Shown here: positions 7,525 through 14,071 of the stretch, piece by piece
How positions within the stretch are numbered: the first letter of the stretch is position 1
Layout: each line of letters begins with the position of its first letter
Assembly: GCA_900557355.1 (NCBI GenBank)
Contig: USSR01000105.1
Span: 1-14,071, forward strand
Length of the DNA: 14,071 nucleotides
Origin: an uncultured Bacteroides sp.
GTDB taxonomy: Bacteria > Bacteroidota > Bacteroidia > Bacteroidales > Bacteroidaceae
Direction: 5' to 3'
Notes under the pieces: model-generated
Seen by the model: only the letters and a program-made list of their open reading frames with translations
Told to the model about the DNA's origin: nothing
Database searches by the model: none
Program-made: the position numbers and the translations under genes

Positions 7525-10326
7525 ATGAAAAAGTTTTTATGGCTGATTTTTATAGGCTTATTGCTAAGCCCTGTTGTATACGGGCAATCATCGGAGTTCT
7601 TACAGTATGATAAGAATCTGATTGTAAGAAAACTGGATAATGGATTAACCTATTATATTTACCCGAATACGAATCCCAAAGGGGAAGCCGTTTATCGTTT
7701 GTTTGTGAAGGCTGGTTCCGTCATGGAGAAGGAGAATCAACGAGGATTGGCTCATTTCCTAGAACACATGGCATTTAATGGTAGTTATCATTTCCCCTCT
7801 GATGGTATGGTTCGTTTCTTAGAGTCGAAAGGAGCCAAATTCGGGAAAGATTTAAACGCGCACACCTCGTTTAATGAGACTGTGTATAAATTGCAGTTGC
7901 CTTCATCCAATCCTCAAATGGTAGATTCAACATTAACTATCTTAGCTGATTGGGCAGGCGGGCTTTCTATCGATTCAATGCAGGTAGAAAAAGAACGTGG
8001 AGTTATACTTTCGGAATGGTTGTCGAAGAGAGATGCCAAACGCGATAGTGATACAGCTTTTCTATTGGAGCTTCTGAATAGTTCGCACTATTCCGAACGA
8101 ATGACTATTGGTGATACGGCTGTCATTAGAAACTGTAAACGAGAGGATATTCTGGATTATTATCAAACATGGTATCATCCTTCACTAATGGCTGTGGCCG
8201 TTGTAGGTGATATAAATCCTGAACAGGTTGAGACGCTTATAAAGGAGAAATTCGGGAAACTATCGTCTCTTGCCTCTCCTATTTGGAAGCAATGCCACAT
8301 TCCTGTTTATAAAAAGGAAGCGGTAAAGATACTTACCAATGAATCGCTGAAAACAATAGAATTGGATATGATTCAGTTGCTGCCACTTTCAAAACCGGTT
8401 CAGACAGCAAAGGATTATAAGGCTTATTTGACCCGAACATTATTGAATCGCCTTTTTAAGATGCGAATGAATGCTTGGGCTTTTGAAAATCCTTCTTATA
8501 GGAAAGCCAGTATTCAGTACTCAAGTTTTCTGAATGCAACTGGAGTATTGCTATGTTCGGTAGAACTACTACCTGGGAAAATGGAAAAAGGTATTTCGGA
8601 GTTTATTGCACAGCAACAGCAAATCTTTCGTTATGGGTTTACTGAGACGGAAATAGAACGTGCCAAAAAGGTTATTTATAATAACTTGGAGAATAAACTT
8701 CAAAATCAGCAAAATCCTGCTTCCGTTGAATTAATGAACGATATTTATGCCGATTTTTATGTAGGAAACAGATTTACCTCATTACAAGAAGAGTATCGAT
8801 TAGTTCAACGATATTTTCCAGAACTAGACTCTGTTGCTTTGGTTAGGAATTTGGCAAAAGTATATTCACCCCAAAAGATGCATTATCTATTGCGAGCAAA
8901 TGAAAAAGCTAATAAGGAAGTGAATGGAGATGCGACTTTGATGTCAATTATAAAAGAAGCCAGAAAACAATCTTCGAAACGGTATAATAAATATTTTTCT
9001 GTACCGGATGAATTATGCCAATTACCGTCGGGGGGACATATTGTCAGAGAAGAAAATATACCAGAGATAGGAGCTGTGTCTCTTTGGCTAAATAATGGCA
9101 CGCGCATTATATTTAAGTCTTCAGAACTCGATAAGGGGAAGGTGTTGTTGACTGGTTTTCGGAAAGGAGGGCTTTATTCTTTAGATTCTTTACATTATTA
9201 TACAGGTCTATTCGCTCCCAGTATTATTTCACTTTCTGGAGCCGGAAATTTTTCAAGGGATGCATTGAACTATTTTCTGGCAGGAAACTCTGCTTCTATG
9301 CGTCTACTTGTTGATAAGACACGTACTGGGCTAGCTGGAGTATCGCAGGTAAAGGATATGGAAACAATGTTTCAACTACTCTATACCAAATGGATGTACC
9401 CTCAGTTGGATACAGCAATTTGTAAACAAACAATAGAGAAGACAAAAGAAAATTATCGTGTCAAGCAAAAAAGTCCGACGGAGTTTTTTCAGGAAGAACT
9501 AATGTGGCTTTTGAACGGACGAAATTACACAAATACAATACTTTCTGATTCTTTAATAACACGATATGTAAAGCAAGAGGATATGCTTCCTCTATTCAAT
9601 CGTTTTTATGGTGCAGCGAAAGATTACACATTTGTTATTTTGGGAGACTGTACTATACAGGATATAAAGCCGTTAATCACTACATATATTGGTGGATTAC
9701 CTAAAGGATCGAATGATACGGATTGGTGTTATACAGAACGTAATATACCTTATAAATCCTGTTCATTGATACGTCACACGGGGGATTCTCCTAAAGCATC
9801 AGTTTCATTGATTTTCCAGCAAGACAGTTTGTTAGAGGAGTTTAGCTCATTCACATTGAAATCGAATGTAATGAAAGCGATGTTGCGCACTTGTTTACTT
9901 AACCGTTTGCGTGAGGAAATGGGAAAAGTCTATAGTGTAAGCGTAGCTTCGAGTGCGGGTTTATATCCTTCTTTCTTATCACGAACGATGATTGGATTTG
10001 TCTGCTTGCCAGAGGATGTTGATAGTTTGGTTAATGCTACACAAGAAGAATTACAAAGACTTTATGAATATCCGGAATCATTTGACGGTATATTAACGGA
10101 TGTTAAACGTAATCTTTTGAAAGATTTTGAATTGGATAAACAAAAAAACTCTTTTTGGACTTCTTGGATTCGCAATTCCATATTCAATCAACAGGAGGAT
10201 TGGAAATATCTGAATAATTATGCACAAACAGTAAATAGTATAACAGCAAAAGATATTTCTTCTTTTGCAAAATCTTTATTGAGCACTACTCCCATGATAA
10301 AAGCTGTGCTTTACCCTAAAAATTAG
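7525..10326 (+). CDS. periplasmic M16-family zinc protease (PqqL/FusC-like size and layout)
   Basis: This 933-residue protein has a Sec signal peptide (MKKFLWLIFIGLLLSPVVYG, cleavage near Gly20-Gln21) and no lipobox, so a periplasmic location is expected. The N-terminal M16 domain carries the inverted zinc motif HFLEH at residues 77-81: His77 and His81 are ligands and Glu80 is the general base. Glu164 in VEKERGVILSEW is the probable third ligand, with conserved Glu157 seven residues earlier. An M16_C domain follows (about 200-385, including VVGDINPEQVETLIKEKFG). A second half contains another M16_C-like region (about 690-870) with RLREEMGKVYSV, where Arg796 and Tyr803 match the conserved Arg/Tyr pair of the non-catalytic half. 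M16 enzymes enclose and cleave unfolded or small polypeptides; PqqL and FusC process imported proteins in the periplasm. It is the only degradative enzyme inside this operon. The substrate is unknown. Confidence 0.94.
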   Translation: MKKFLWLIFIGLLLSPVVYGQSSEFLQYDKNLIVRKLDNGLTYYIYPNTNPKGEAVYRLFVKAGSVMEKENQRGLAHFLEHMAFNGSYHFPSDGMVRFLESKGAKFGKDLNAHTSFNETVYKLQLPSSNPQMVDSTLTILADWAGGLSIDSMQVEKERGVILSEWLSKRDAKRDSDTAFLLELLNSSHYSERMTIGDTAVIRNCKREDILDYYQTWYHPSLMAVAVVGDINPEQVETLIKEKFGKLSSLASPIWKQCHIPVYKKEAVKILTNESLKTIELDMIQLLPLSKPVQTAKDYKAYLTRTLLNRLFKMRMNAWAFENPSYRKASIQYSSFLNATGVLLCSVELLPGKMEKGISEFIAQQQQIFRYGFTETEIERAKKVIYNNLENKLQNQQNPASVELMNDIYADFYVGNRFTSLQEEYRLVQRYFPELDSVALVRNLAKVYSPQKMHYLLRANEKANKEVNGDATLMSIIKEARKQSSKRYNKYFSVPDELCQLPSGGHIVREENIPEIGAVSLWLNNGTRIIFKSSELDKGKVLLTGFRKGGLYSLDSLHYYTGLFAPSIISLSGAGNFSRDALNYFLAGNSASMRLLVDKTRTGLAGVSQVKDMETMFQLLYTKWMYPQLDTAICKQTIEKTKENYRVKQKSPTEFFQEELMWLLNGRNYTNTILSDSLITRYVKQEDMLPLFNRFYGAAKDYTFVILGDCTIQDIKPLITTYIGGLPKGSNDTDWCYTERNIPYKSCSLIRHTGDSPKASVSLIFQQDSLLEEFSSFTLKSNVMKAMLRTCLLNRLREEMGKVYSVSVASSAGLYPSFLSRTMIGFVCLPEDVDSLVNATQEELQRLYEYPESFDGILTDVKRNLLKDFELDKQKNSFWTSWIRNSIFNQQEDWKYLNNYAQTVNSITAKDISSFAKSLLSTTPMIKAVLYPKN

Positions 10327-10347
10327 TAATAATATGATTGTATAACA

Positions 10348-10359
10348 GGACTCCGGTCC
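10348..10359 (+). other. short RNA hairpin with C(UCCG)G tetraloop between protease and propeller genes
   Basis: GGAC (10348-10351) and GTCC (10356-10359) pair around the loop TCCG, giving a C(UNCG)G-type tetraloop, a very stable RNA loop class. No T-tract follows, so it is not an intrinsic terminator. It lies in the longest gap inside the operon (48 bases), 15 bases before the next ATG. It could protect an mRNA end or modulate translation of the propeller gene. The stem has only four pairs, so chance is possible. Confidence 0.35.
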
Positions 10360-10374
10360 ACAAATATTTATGGT

Positions 10375-11877
10375 ATGAATAGAATGAAAGATTTATTTTG
10401 GATGGCAGTAATTGTTTTGTTTGCTGCGTTTTCATCTTGTTCGGATGACAAGAATGATGGGACAGATGAAGGAGTTGAAGCTAAGCTGTTAACCTTTGGG
10501 TTTTATGCTGAAGATAATTCAAGTATATTATCAGATGATTATATAGCTACCCTATCTTCCACAACAGCTAAGGTTACTATGCCTGCATTTATAGATAAAA
10601 GTGCACTTGTCGCTCGCTTTACGACGAACGATGGTAATATCGTCTTGGTAGATGGAGTTACACAAGTTAGTGGTGCTACTGCCAATGATTTTACAGCTCC
10701 TGTAGATTACATTGTTAGTAATGGAAAACAGAATGTAAAGTATACGATAACAGTTGCTAAGTCTTCTAATATGGCTTGGGTAAGAATGCCGGACTTTACA
10801 GCGACATCAGTTTTCAGTGGATCTGTTTTAAAAATAAACCCGGTGGATCAAGTTCCATATCTTGGTTTTAAACTAAAAGAAGAAGAGAAAATGGCTGTCA
10901 TAAAACTTGTTGATGGTACAACTTGGACAGCAGTTGGTTCTTTAGAAGGCTTTGGAGGAGAAGTTAGTTTGTCAAATTATGATTTTGATATTGACAAGGA
11001 TGGAATTCCTTATGTCGTTTATTCTGATAACAGTGCTACCACAGTTGCAGGTGCTGCGTCTTTAATGAAATGGAATGGGACTACCTGGAATTATGTAGGT
11101 AATCAAGGATTTGTAAATGCTCAATCTCAGCAATTACATTTAAGAGTATTAGATAATGGAGAGACTATTGTTTCACAAGTGAACAATAGCAACAAAGTTT
11201 CTTTTCCAAGGCGAGTGTTAGTTATGTCTATTTATCAGAACAGTTGGGCGAGTAGTGAATTACCACTTTTGGCTTCCGGGACTCCAATCTATAATTGTAA
11301 TCTTGCTAAGACAGAGCATGCTGCCTATCTGTTGGTGGTTAACCGTGGGGCAGTAGCAGGCGTAAATTATGGTCATTCAGTATATGAATATAAAAATGGA
11401 ACATGGAGTATTCTATTAAATAACTATGTAGAACCAAATGCTACTCAGACTGGTATTGTTGGATTGGATATTGAAGCAGAAGAAAATGGTACACTTTATA
11501 TCTTAACAAGTGATGATGCAGTGACATCAGGTGTGTATAACTTGAGACTAAAGAAATATGATCCGGTAACAAAACAATGGTCCACAGTAGGAGGAAATCC
11601 ATTGCCTTTGGATTTTAAAACCTCAACTTCAACTTCAGTGGCCATATCAATAGCTCCTGATGGTACTCCTTTTGTTGCCTACAGAGATGAACAAGATCAA
11701 GATTATCCAAAGGTTATTTATTTGGATAATGAAACTAAGCAATGGTCAGATCCTCATAAATTAGCAGATATTGCTTCTAGTAATTTGAATATAGCTTTCT
11801 CCTCCACAGGAGTTGGATATATTTCATTTACAGATGACAATAACCATGCTATAGTTTTTAAATATACAGATAAGTAA
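10375..11877 (+). CDS. surface lipoprotein with N-terminal Ig-like domain and predicted seven-bladed beta-propeller
   Basis: This 500-residue lipoprotein has lipobox FSSC (Cys22) followed by SDDKND, close to the Bacteroides surface-export signal (Ser and acidic residues after Cys), so it should face outward. Residues about 36-128 form an Ig-like domain reminiscent of DUF5018 (LLTFGFYAEDNSS, ending VKYTITVAKSS). The rest is repetitive. Tryptophans at 135, 184, 238, 291, 344, 402 and 457 recur every 49-58 residues in contexts such as TTWTAVG, TTWNYVG and KQWSTVG, alternating with strands such as DFDIDKDGIPYVVYSD and AISIAPDGTPFVAYRDE. Seven such units point to a seven-bladed propeller. BtuG, the B12-binding surface lipoprotein of Bacteroides, is a propeller lipoprotein partner of a TonB-dependent transporter, but no homology is claimed. 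It is the last gene before the terminator at 11911 and probably serves in capture of the transported substrate. The second ATG at 10384 is an alternative start. Confidence 0.85.
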   Translation: MNRMKDLFWMAVIVLFAAFSSCSDDKNDGTDEGVEAKLLTFGFYAEDNSSILSDDYIATLSSTTAKVTMPAFIDKSALVARFTTNDGNIVLVDGVTQVSGATANDFTAPVDYIVSNGKQNVKYTITVAKSSNMAWVRMPDFTATSVFSGSVLKINPVDQVPYLGFKLKEEEKMAVIKLVDGTTWTAVGSLEGFGGEVSLSNYDFDIDKDGIPYVVYSDNSATTVAGAASLMKWNGTTWNYVGNQGFVNAQSQQLHLRVLDNGETIVSQVNNSNKVSFPRRVLVMSIYQNSWASSELPLLASGTPIYNCNLAKTEHAAYLLVVNRGAVAGVNYGHSVYEYKNGTWSILLNNYVEPNATQTGIVGLDIEAEENGTLYILTSDDAVTSGVYNLRLKKYDPVTKQWSTVGGNPLPLDFKTSTSTSVAISIAPDGTPFVAYRDEQDQDYPKVIYLDNETKQWSDPHKLADIASSNLNIAFSSTGVGYISFTDDNNHAIVFKYTDK

Positions 11878-11910
11878 ACGTTATGCTTTTAATAAAATAA
11901 TGTAAATGCG

Positions 11911-11958
11911 AGGAAGGATATAGATGGTTTTTATCTTAATATATCCTTCCTTGTTTTT
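11911..11958 (+). terminator. intrinsic terminator closing the transporter operon
   Basis: AGGAAGGATATA (11911-11922) and TATATCCTTCCT (11940-11951) form a perfect 12-pair stem with a 17-base loop, and TTGTTTTT (11951-11958) follows. This is the form of a Rho-independent terminator. It starts 34 bases after the propeller gene's stop codon and ends 19 bases before the phosphoesterase ATG. Confidence 0.82.
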
Positions 11959-11967
11959 ATCTTAATA
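11927..11967 (+). repeat. 15-base perfect direct repeat, one copy inside the terminator loop
   Basis: GTTTTTATCTTAATA occurs at 11927-11941 and again at 11953-11967, 26 bases apart. The first copy fills most of the hairpin loop and the first two bases of the right arm; the second overlaps the T-tract and the leader of the phosphoesterase gene. It may be left over from a local duplication or may serve as a binding site. Confidence 0.6.
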
Positions 11968-11977
11968 AGATGAAAAA

Positions 11978-13501
11978 ATGAAAAAGTTCATGATTATATA
12001 TATATTCTTCTTATTAGGCAGTTTTGTTTCCACAAAATGTTTGGCTCAAGATGTTGCTTGGATAGAAGGTTGTGTCTATGAAGATGGTAATCAAAATGGG
12101 ATTCAGGACAAAGGAGAAAAAGGTATTTCGGGAATAGCCATATCTAATGGAGATACTGTTCTACTTGCAGATAAACAGGGACATTTCAGAATCAGACTTT
12201 CTAAGGGAAACAGTATCTTCCCGATTCTTCCGAATAATTGGACACTATTGTCTAATCAAATAGTAAATTCAGGATTTTATTATTGGAATAGTCATGGGGA
12301 TACCGAGATGCAACAAATCAATTTTGGATTGAATAAGAAAAAGGTAAATAAGCATTTCTCAATAAACGCAATAGGAGATGTACAAGTCGGTAATTCTCAG
12401 GAGTTGGATTATGCTTCCCGTTCTTTATGGCCAGAACTTTTGCAAGCAGATTCGTCTTCGTTCAATATATTTTTAGGTGATTTAGTGAATAACAATTTAA
12501 ATTTATTTCCCGCTATCAAACAGATGATGGAACTATTGCCTGTACAATCATGGACAGTTATAGGTAATCACGATCGGGATGCTGATTCTATAAGGATTAA
12601 TCAAACCTTTTCATATAATACAGCTTTTGGATCAGCGACTTATGCTTTTAACGAAGGAAACGTACATTTTATTGTTCTAAATAATGTCTATGGTAAAGGA
12701 ACACGTTCTTATGTAGGGAAGATTTCTGATAGTCAATTGCGCTTTGTCTCAAATGATCTGAAACTTGTACCTAAAAATGCTCAGATCGTACTTTGTATGC
12801 ATATTCCATTAGTACATACTACTAATTCATCCGCATTGATTGAAATATTAGAAGGACGAGGGAATGTTTTAGCTTTGACTGGGCACATGCATCAGGTGGA
12901 GAGGAATTTTTTACATGGTCAGGATGTTTGTGTACATGAATTAGTAACAGGGGCTTCTTGTGGTTTCTGGTGGGTGGGAGAAAAGGATTGGGAAGGTATT
13001 CCGTCTGCTTTGATGCAATGTGGTACTCCTCGTAATTATTTTGTTTTTGATTTTACAGAGAAAGACTATTCTTTCCGGTATAAGGGCATAGGGATGGATG
13101 CTTCCCGACAGATGAATATTTGGATTGCAGGTATTGACTCGACAGATGTTTATATCGATGAATTGAGAAACAAACACCAGGGAGAAATGCTTGTAACTGT
13201 TTATGGAGCTTCAGATAGTACAATAGTACGTTGTCGTTTGGATAATGGTGAATGGTTATTATGTGAGAAGAAAGAAGAACTTGATGTGAATGTAGCAAGG
13301 GTGAGAAGTTGGAATCAGCTAAAAATATATCCAACTCGTTTCAATCGTAGAAATCCGTTCAGAAGGCAATTTTCTCCTCAAATCTGGGGACTACAATTAC
13401 CTAAAGAGTGCTGCGAAGGTGTTCATTTGATCGCTGTTGAAGCTTCTGATCAATGGGGATTTAAAGCTAGTGGCGAACGCTGCTTTTATTATCAAAGATA
13501 G
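11978..13501 (+). CDS. secreted calcineurin-like metallophosphoesterase with MetallophosN/C-type flanking domains
   Basis: This 507-residue enzyme has a Sec signal peptide (cleavage near LAQ24-D25) and no lipobox. Residues about 29-117 are a beta-sandwich whose start, VYEDGNQNGIQDKGEKGI, has the SdrD-B-like layout DxNxNGxxDxxE (Asp36, Asn38, Asn40, Asp44, Glu47), suggesting a bound calcium. The phosphoesterase core (about 126-320) shows GDVQ (Asp134, Gln136), GD (Asp168), GNHD (Asn197, His198), His275 in MHIPL, and GHMH (His303, His305), the binuclear metal site. Motif I has Gln where many family members have His; this occurs in the Bacteroides subfamily with MetallophosN domains. A C-terminal domain (about 350-505) completes it. 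It probably cleaves a phosphomono- or diester in the periplasm or outside. It lies just behind a terminator, so it may be expressed only by read-through or from an unseen promoter, and its link to the importer is uncertain. Confidence 0.9.
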   Translation: MKKFMIIYIFFLLGSFVSTKCLAQDVAWIEGCVYEDGNQNGIQDKGEKGISGIAISNGDTVLLADKQGHFRIRLSKGNSIFPILPNNWTLLSNQIVNSGFYYWNSHGDTEMQQINFGLNKKKVNKHFSINAIGDVQVGNSQELDYASRSLWPELLQADSSSFNIFLGDLVNNNLNLFPAIKQMMELLPVQSWTVIGNHDRDADSIRINQTFSYNTAFGSATYAFNEGNVHFIVLNNVYGKGTRSYVGKISDSQLRFVSNDLKLVPKNAQIVLCMHIPLVHTTNSSALIEILEGRGNVLALTGHMHQVERNFLHGQDVCVHELVTGASCGFWWVGEKDWEGIPSALMQCGTPRNYFVFDFTEKDYSFRYKGIGMDASRQMNIWIAGIDSTDVYIDELRNKHQGEMLVTVYGASDSTIVRCRLDNGEWLLCEKKEELDVNVARVRSWNQLKIYPTRFNRRNPFRRQFSPQIWGLQLPKECCEGVHLIAVEASDQWGFKASGERCFYYQR

Positions 13502-13537
13502 TATTTTTTAAGGAATTCTGTATATCTGTAAATAGAG

Positions 13538-13573
13538 CCAATATCTGTCTTATTAGACAATCGGATACATTGG
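13538..13573 (+). other. imperfect hairpin downstream of the phosphoesterase gene
   Basis: Three helical blocks nest: CCAA/TTGG (13538-13541 with 13570-13573), TATC/GATA (13542-13545 with 13564-13567) and TGTCT/AGACA (13546-13550 with 13555-13559), around the loop TATT. There are two bulges on the 3' side, at 13560-13563 and 13568-13569. That is 13 pairs in total. No T-tract follows, so it may be an mRNA 3'-end structure rather than an intrinsic terminator, or chance. Confidence 0.35.
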
Positions 13574-13732
13574 GTAATATGACTAACAAGTAACTTCATC
13601 TTTTTTATTATGATATAAATGAAGCAATATAAGTCGCTGCTTCTGGTGAAGTCAGAAAAAACAGAATACTTATATTTCTTTTGTTGCAGAACATTTTGCT
13701 CCTGTCGTCAACCTTTTTTCGGAATAATTTGT

Positions 13733-13740
13733 TTACTTTG
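13733..13740 (+). promoter_or_regulatory. possible -7 box of the TamB-like gene
   Basis: TTACTTTG matches the Bacteroides -7 consensus TAnnTTTG at seven of eight positions and ends 30 bases before the ATG at 13771. No good -33 TTTG is found at the right distance; only a T-rich run occurs near 13713-13719. Weak evidence. Confidence 0.3.
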
Positions 13741-13770
13741 TGTCACCTTATTTACACTGACACATTTTAC

Positions 13771-14071
13771 ATGAAACGAAAATGGATACGTTGGGTAAGC
13801 TGGATACTGCTTACTCCTATAATACTCTTTGTAATACTAATGGTATTGCTTTATGTTCCTCCCGTTCAGAATCTTTTGCGTCGGGAGGTTACTGCATACG
13901 CCTCTAAAGCAACCGGCATGCAGATTCAGGTGGAGCGGATAGACCTTCGTTTCCCACTTAATCTGTTGGTACGTGGCGTGGAGGTCATTCAACAGCCGGA
14001 CACCCTTTTGTCTTTAGAAAGCCTCAATGTCCGTGTACAGGCATGGCCGTTGATAAAAGGAAAAGTTGAAG
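13771..14071 (+). CDS. TamB/AsmA-like envelope assembly protein (N-terminal part, 3' partial)
   Basis: The frame from ATG 13771 stays open to the window end, giving 100 residues. It starts with MKRKWIRWVSW and one strong N-terminal membrane anchor (about residues 10-29, SWILLTPIILFVILMVLLYV), which would leave the rest in the periplasm. The following segment has the AsmA/TamB opening pattern: PPVQNLLRREVTAYASKATG, then MQIQVERIDLRFPLNLLVRG, then a repeat-like beta strand region (TLLSLESLNVRVQAWPLIKGKVE). TamB-family proteins span the periplasm and take part in outer-membrane protein assembly or lipid transport. They are usually over 1000 residues, so most of this gene lies beyond the window. 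Its base composition is clearly richer in G+C than the importer genes, for example about half G+C at 13921-13980. This fits a conserved core gene bordering a more A+T-rich accessory cluster. Most likely not part of the importer operon. Confidence 0.85.
   Translation, partial: MKRKWIRWVSWILLTPIILFVILMVLLYVPPVQNLLRREVTAYASKATGMQIQVERIDLRFPLNLLVRGVEVIQQPDTLLSLESLNVRVQAWPLIKGKVE

Larger units (their letters stand above)
13502..13770. other. intergenic spacer between phosphoesterase and TamB-like genes
   Basis: This 269-base spacer holds no credible gene on either strand. It contains an imperfect hairpin (13538-13573), a short dyad GAAGCA/TGCTTC (13621-13626 with 13638-13643) without a T-tract, and a weak promoter-like box at 13733-13740. 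No clear intrinsic terminator for the phosphoesterase gene was found. Confidence 0.6.

Noticed and set aside
465..11877. Polysaccharide utilisation locus
   Set aside because: SusC and SusD homologues are present, but no glycoside hydrolase, lyase or carbohydrate esterase is encoded here.
13621..13643. GAAGCA/TGCTTC dyad as terminator of the phosphoesterase gene
   Set aside because: Six pairs with an 11-base loop and no T-tract on the + strand, more than 100 bases past the stop codon.
1..14071. Insertion sequences, CRISPR arrays, tRNA or rRNA genes, invertible promoter repeats
   Set aside because: No transposase, regularly spaced repeats, cloverleaf-like sequence or inverted-repeat pair flanking a promoter was seen by eye.

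Overview
The window looks like chromosome from a gut-type Bacteroides or close relative. The signs are an ECF sigma factor / FecR-type anti-sigma / SusC-SusD arrangement, lipoproteins with acidic residues after the lipid-bearing cysteine, a promoter of the Bacteroides TAnnTTTG type, and few Shine-Dalgarno sequences. All genes read on the + strand. Most of the window is A+T-rich; the last gene is visibly richer in G+C.

Layout. (1) 1-399 is the C-terminal end of a signalling protein with an HPt phosphotransfer domain, probably a hybrid histidine kinase. (2) A Bacteroides-type promoter (414-446) precedes a tight gene train: ECF sigma factor (465-1040), FecR-like anti-sigma factor (1074-2246), SusC-like TonB-dependent transporter with an N-terminal STN signalling domain (2263-5607), SusD-like lipoprotein (5628-7043), small lipoprotein (7057-7512), periplasmic M16 zinc protease of about 930 residues (7525-10326), and a surface lipoprotein with an apparent seven-bladed beta-propeller (10375-11877). 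Gaps between these genes are 12-48 bases. (3) A strong intrinsic terminator (11911-11958) closes the train. (4) A secreted calcineurin-like phosphoesterase (11978-13501) follows 19 bases after the terminator's T-tract. (5) After a 269-base spacer, a TamB-family envelope gene starts at 13771 and runs off the window.

How it fits together (inference). The STN domain, FecR protein and sigma factor form a cell-surface signalling relay of the FecA-FecR-FecI type. Substrate binding at the outer membrane would switch on transcription of the transporter genes. No glycoside hydrolase or polysaccharide lyase is present, so this is not an ordinary polysaccharide utilisation locus. The only degradative enzyme inside the operon is an M16 protease with an intact HxxEH zinc site. 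Known precedents are FusA/FusC (ferredoxin import and cleavage) and RagA/RagB (oligopeptide import). I therefore propose a regulated peptide or small-protein import and cleavage system, with the SusD-like protein and the propeller lipoprotein as surface capture partners. The substrate cannot be read from the sequence.
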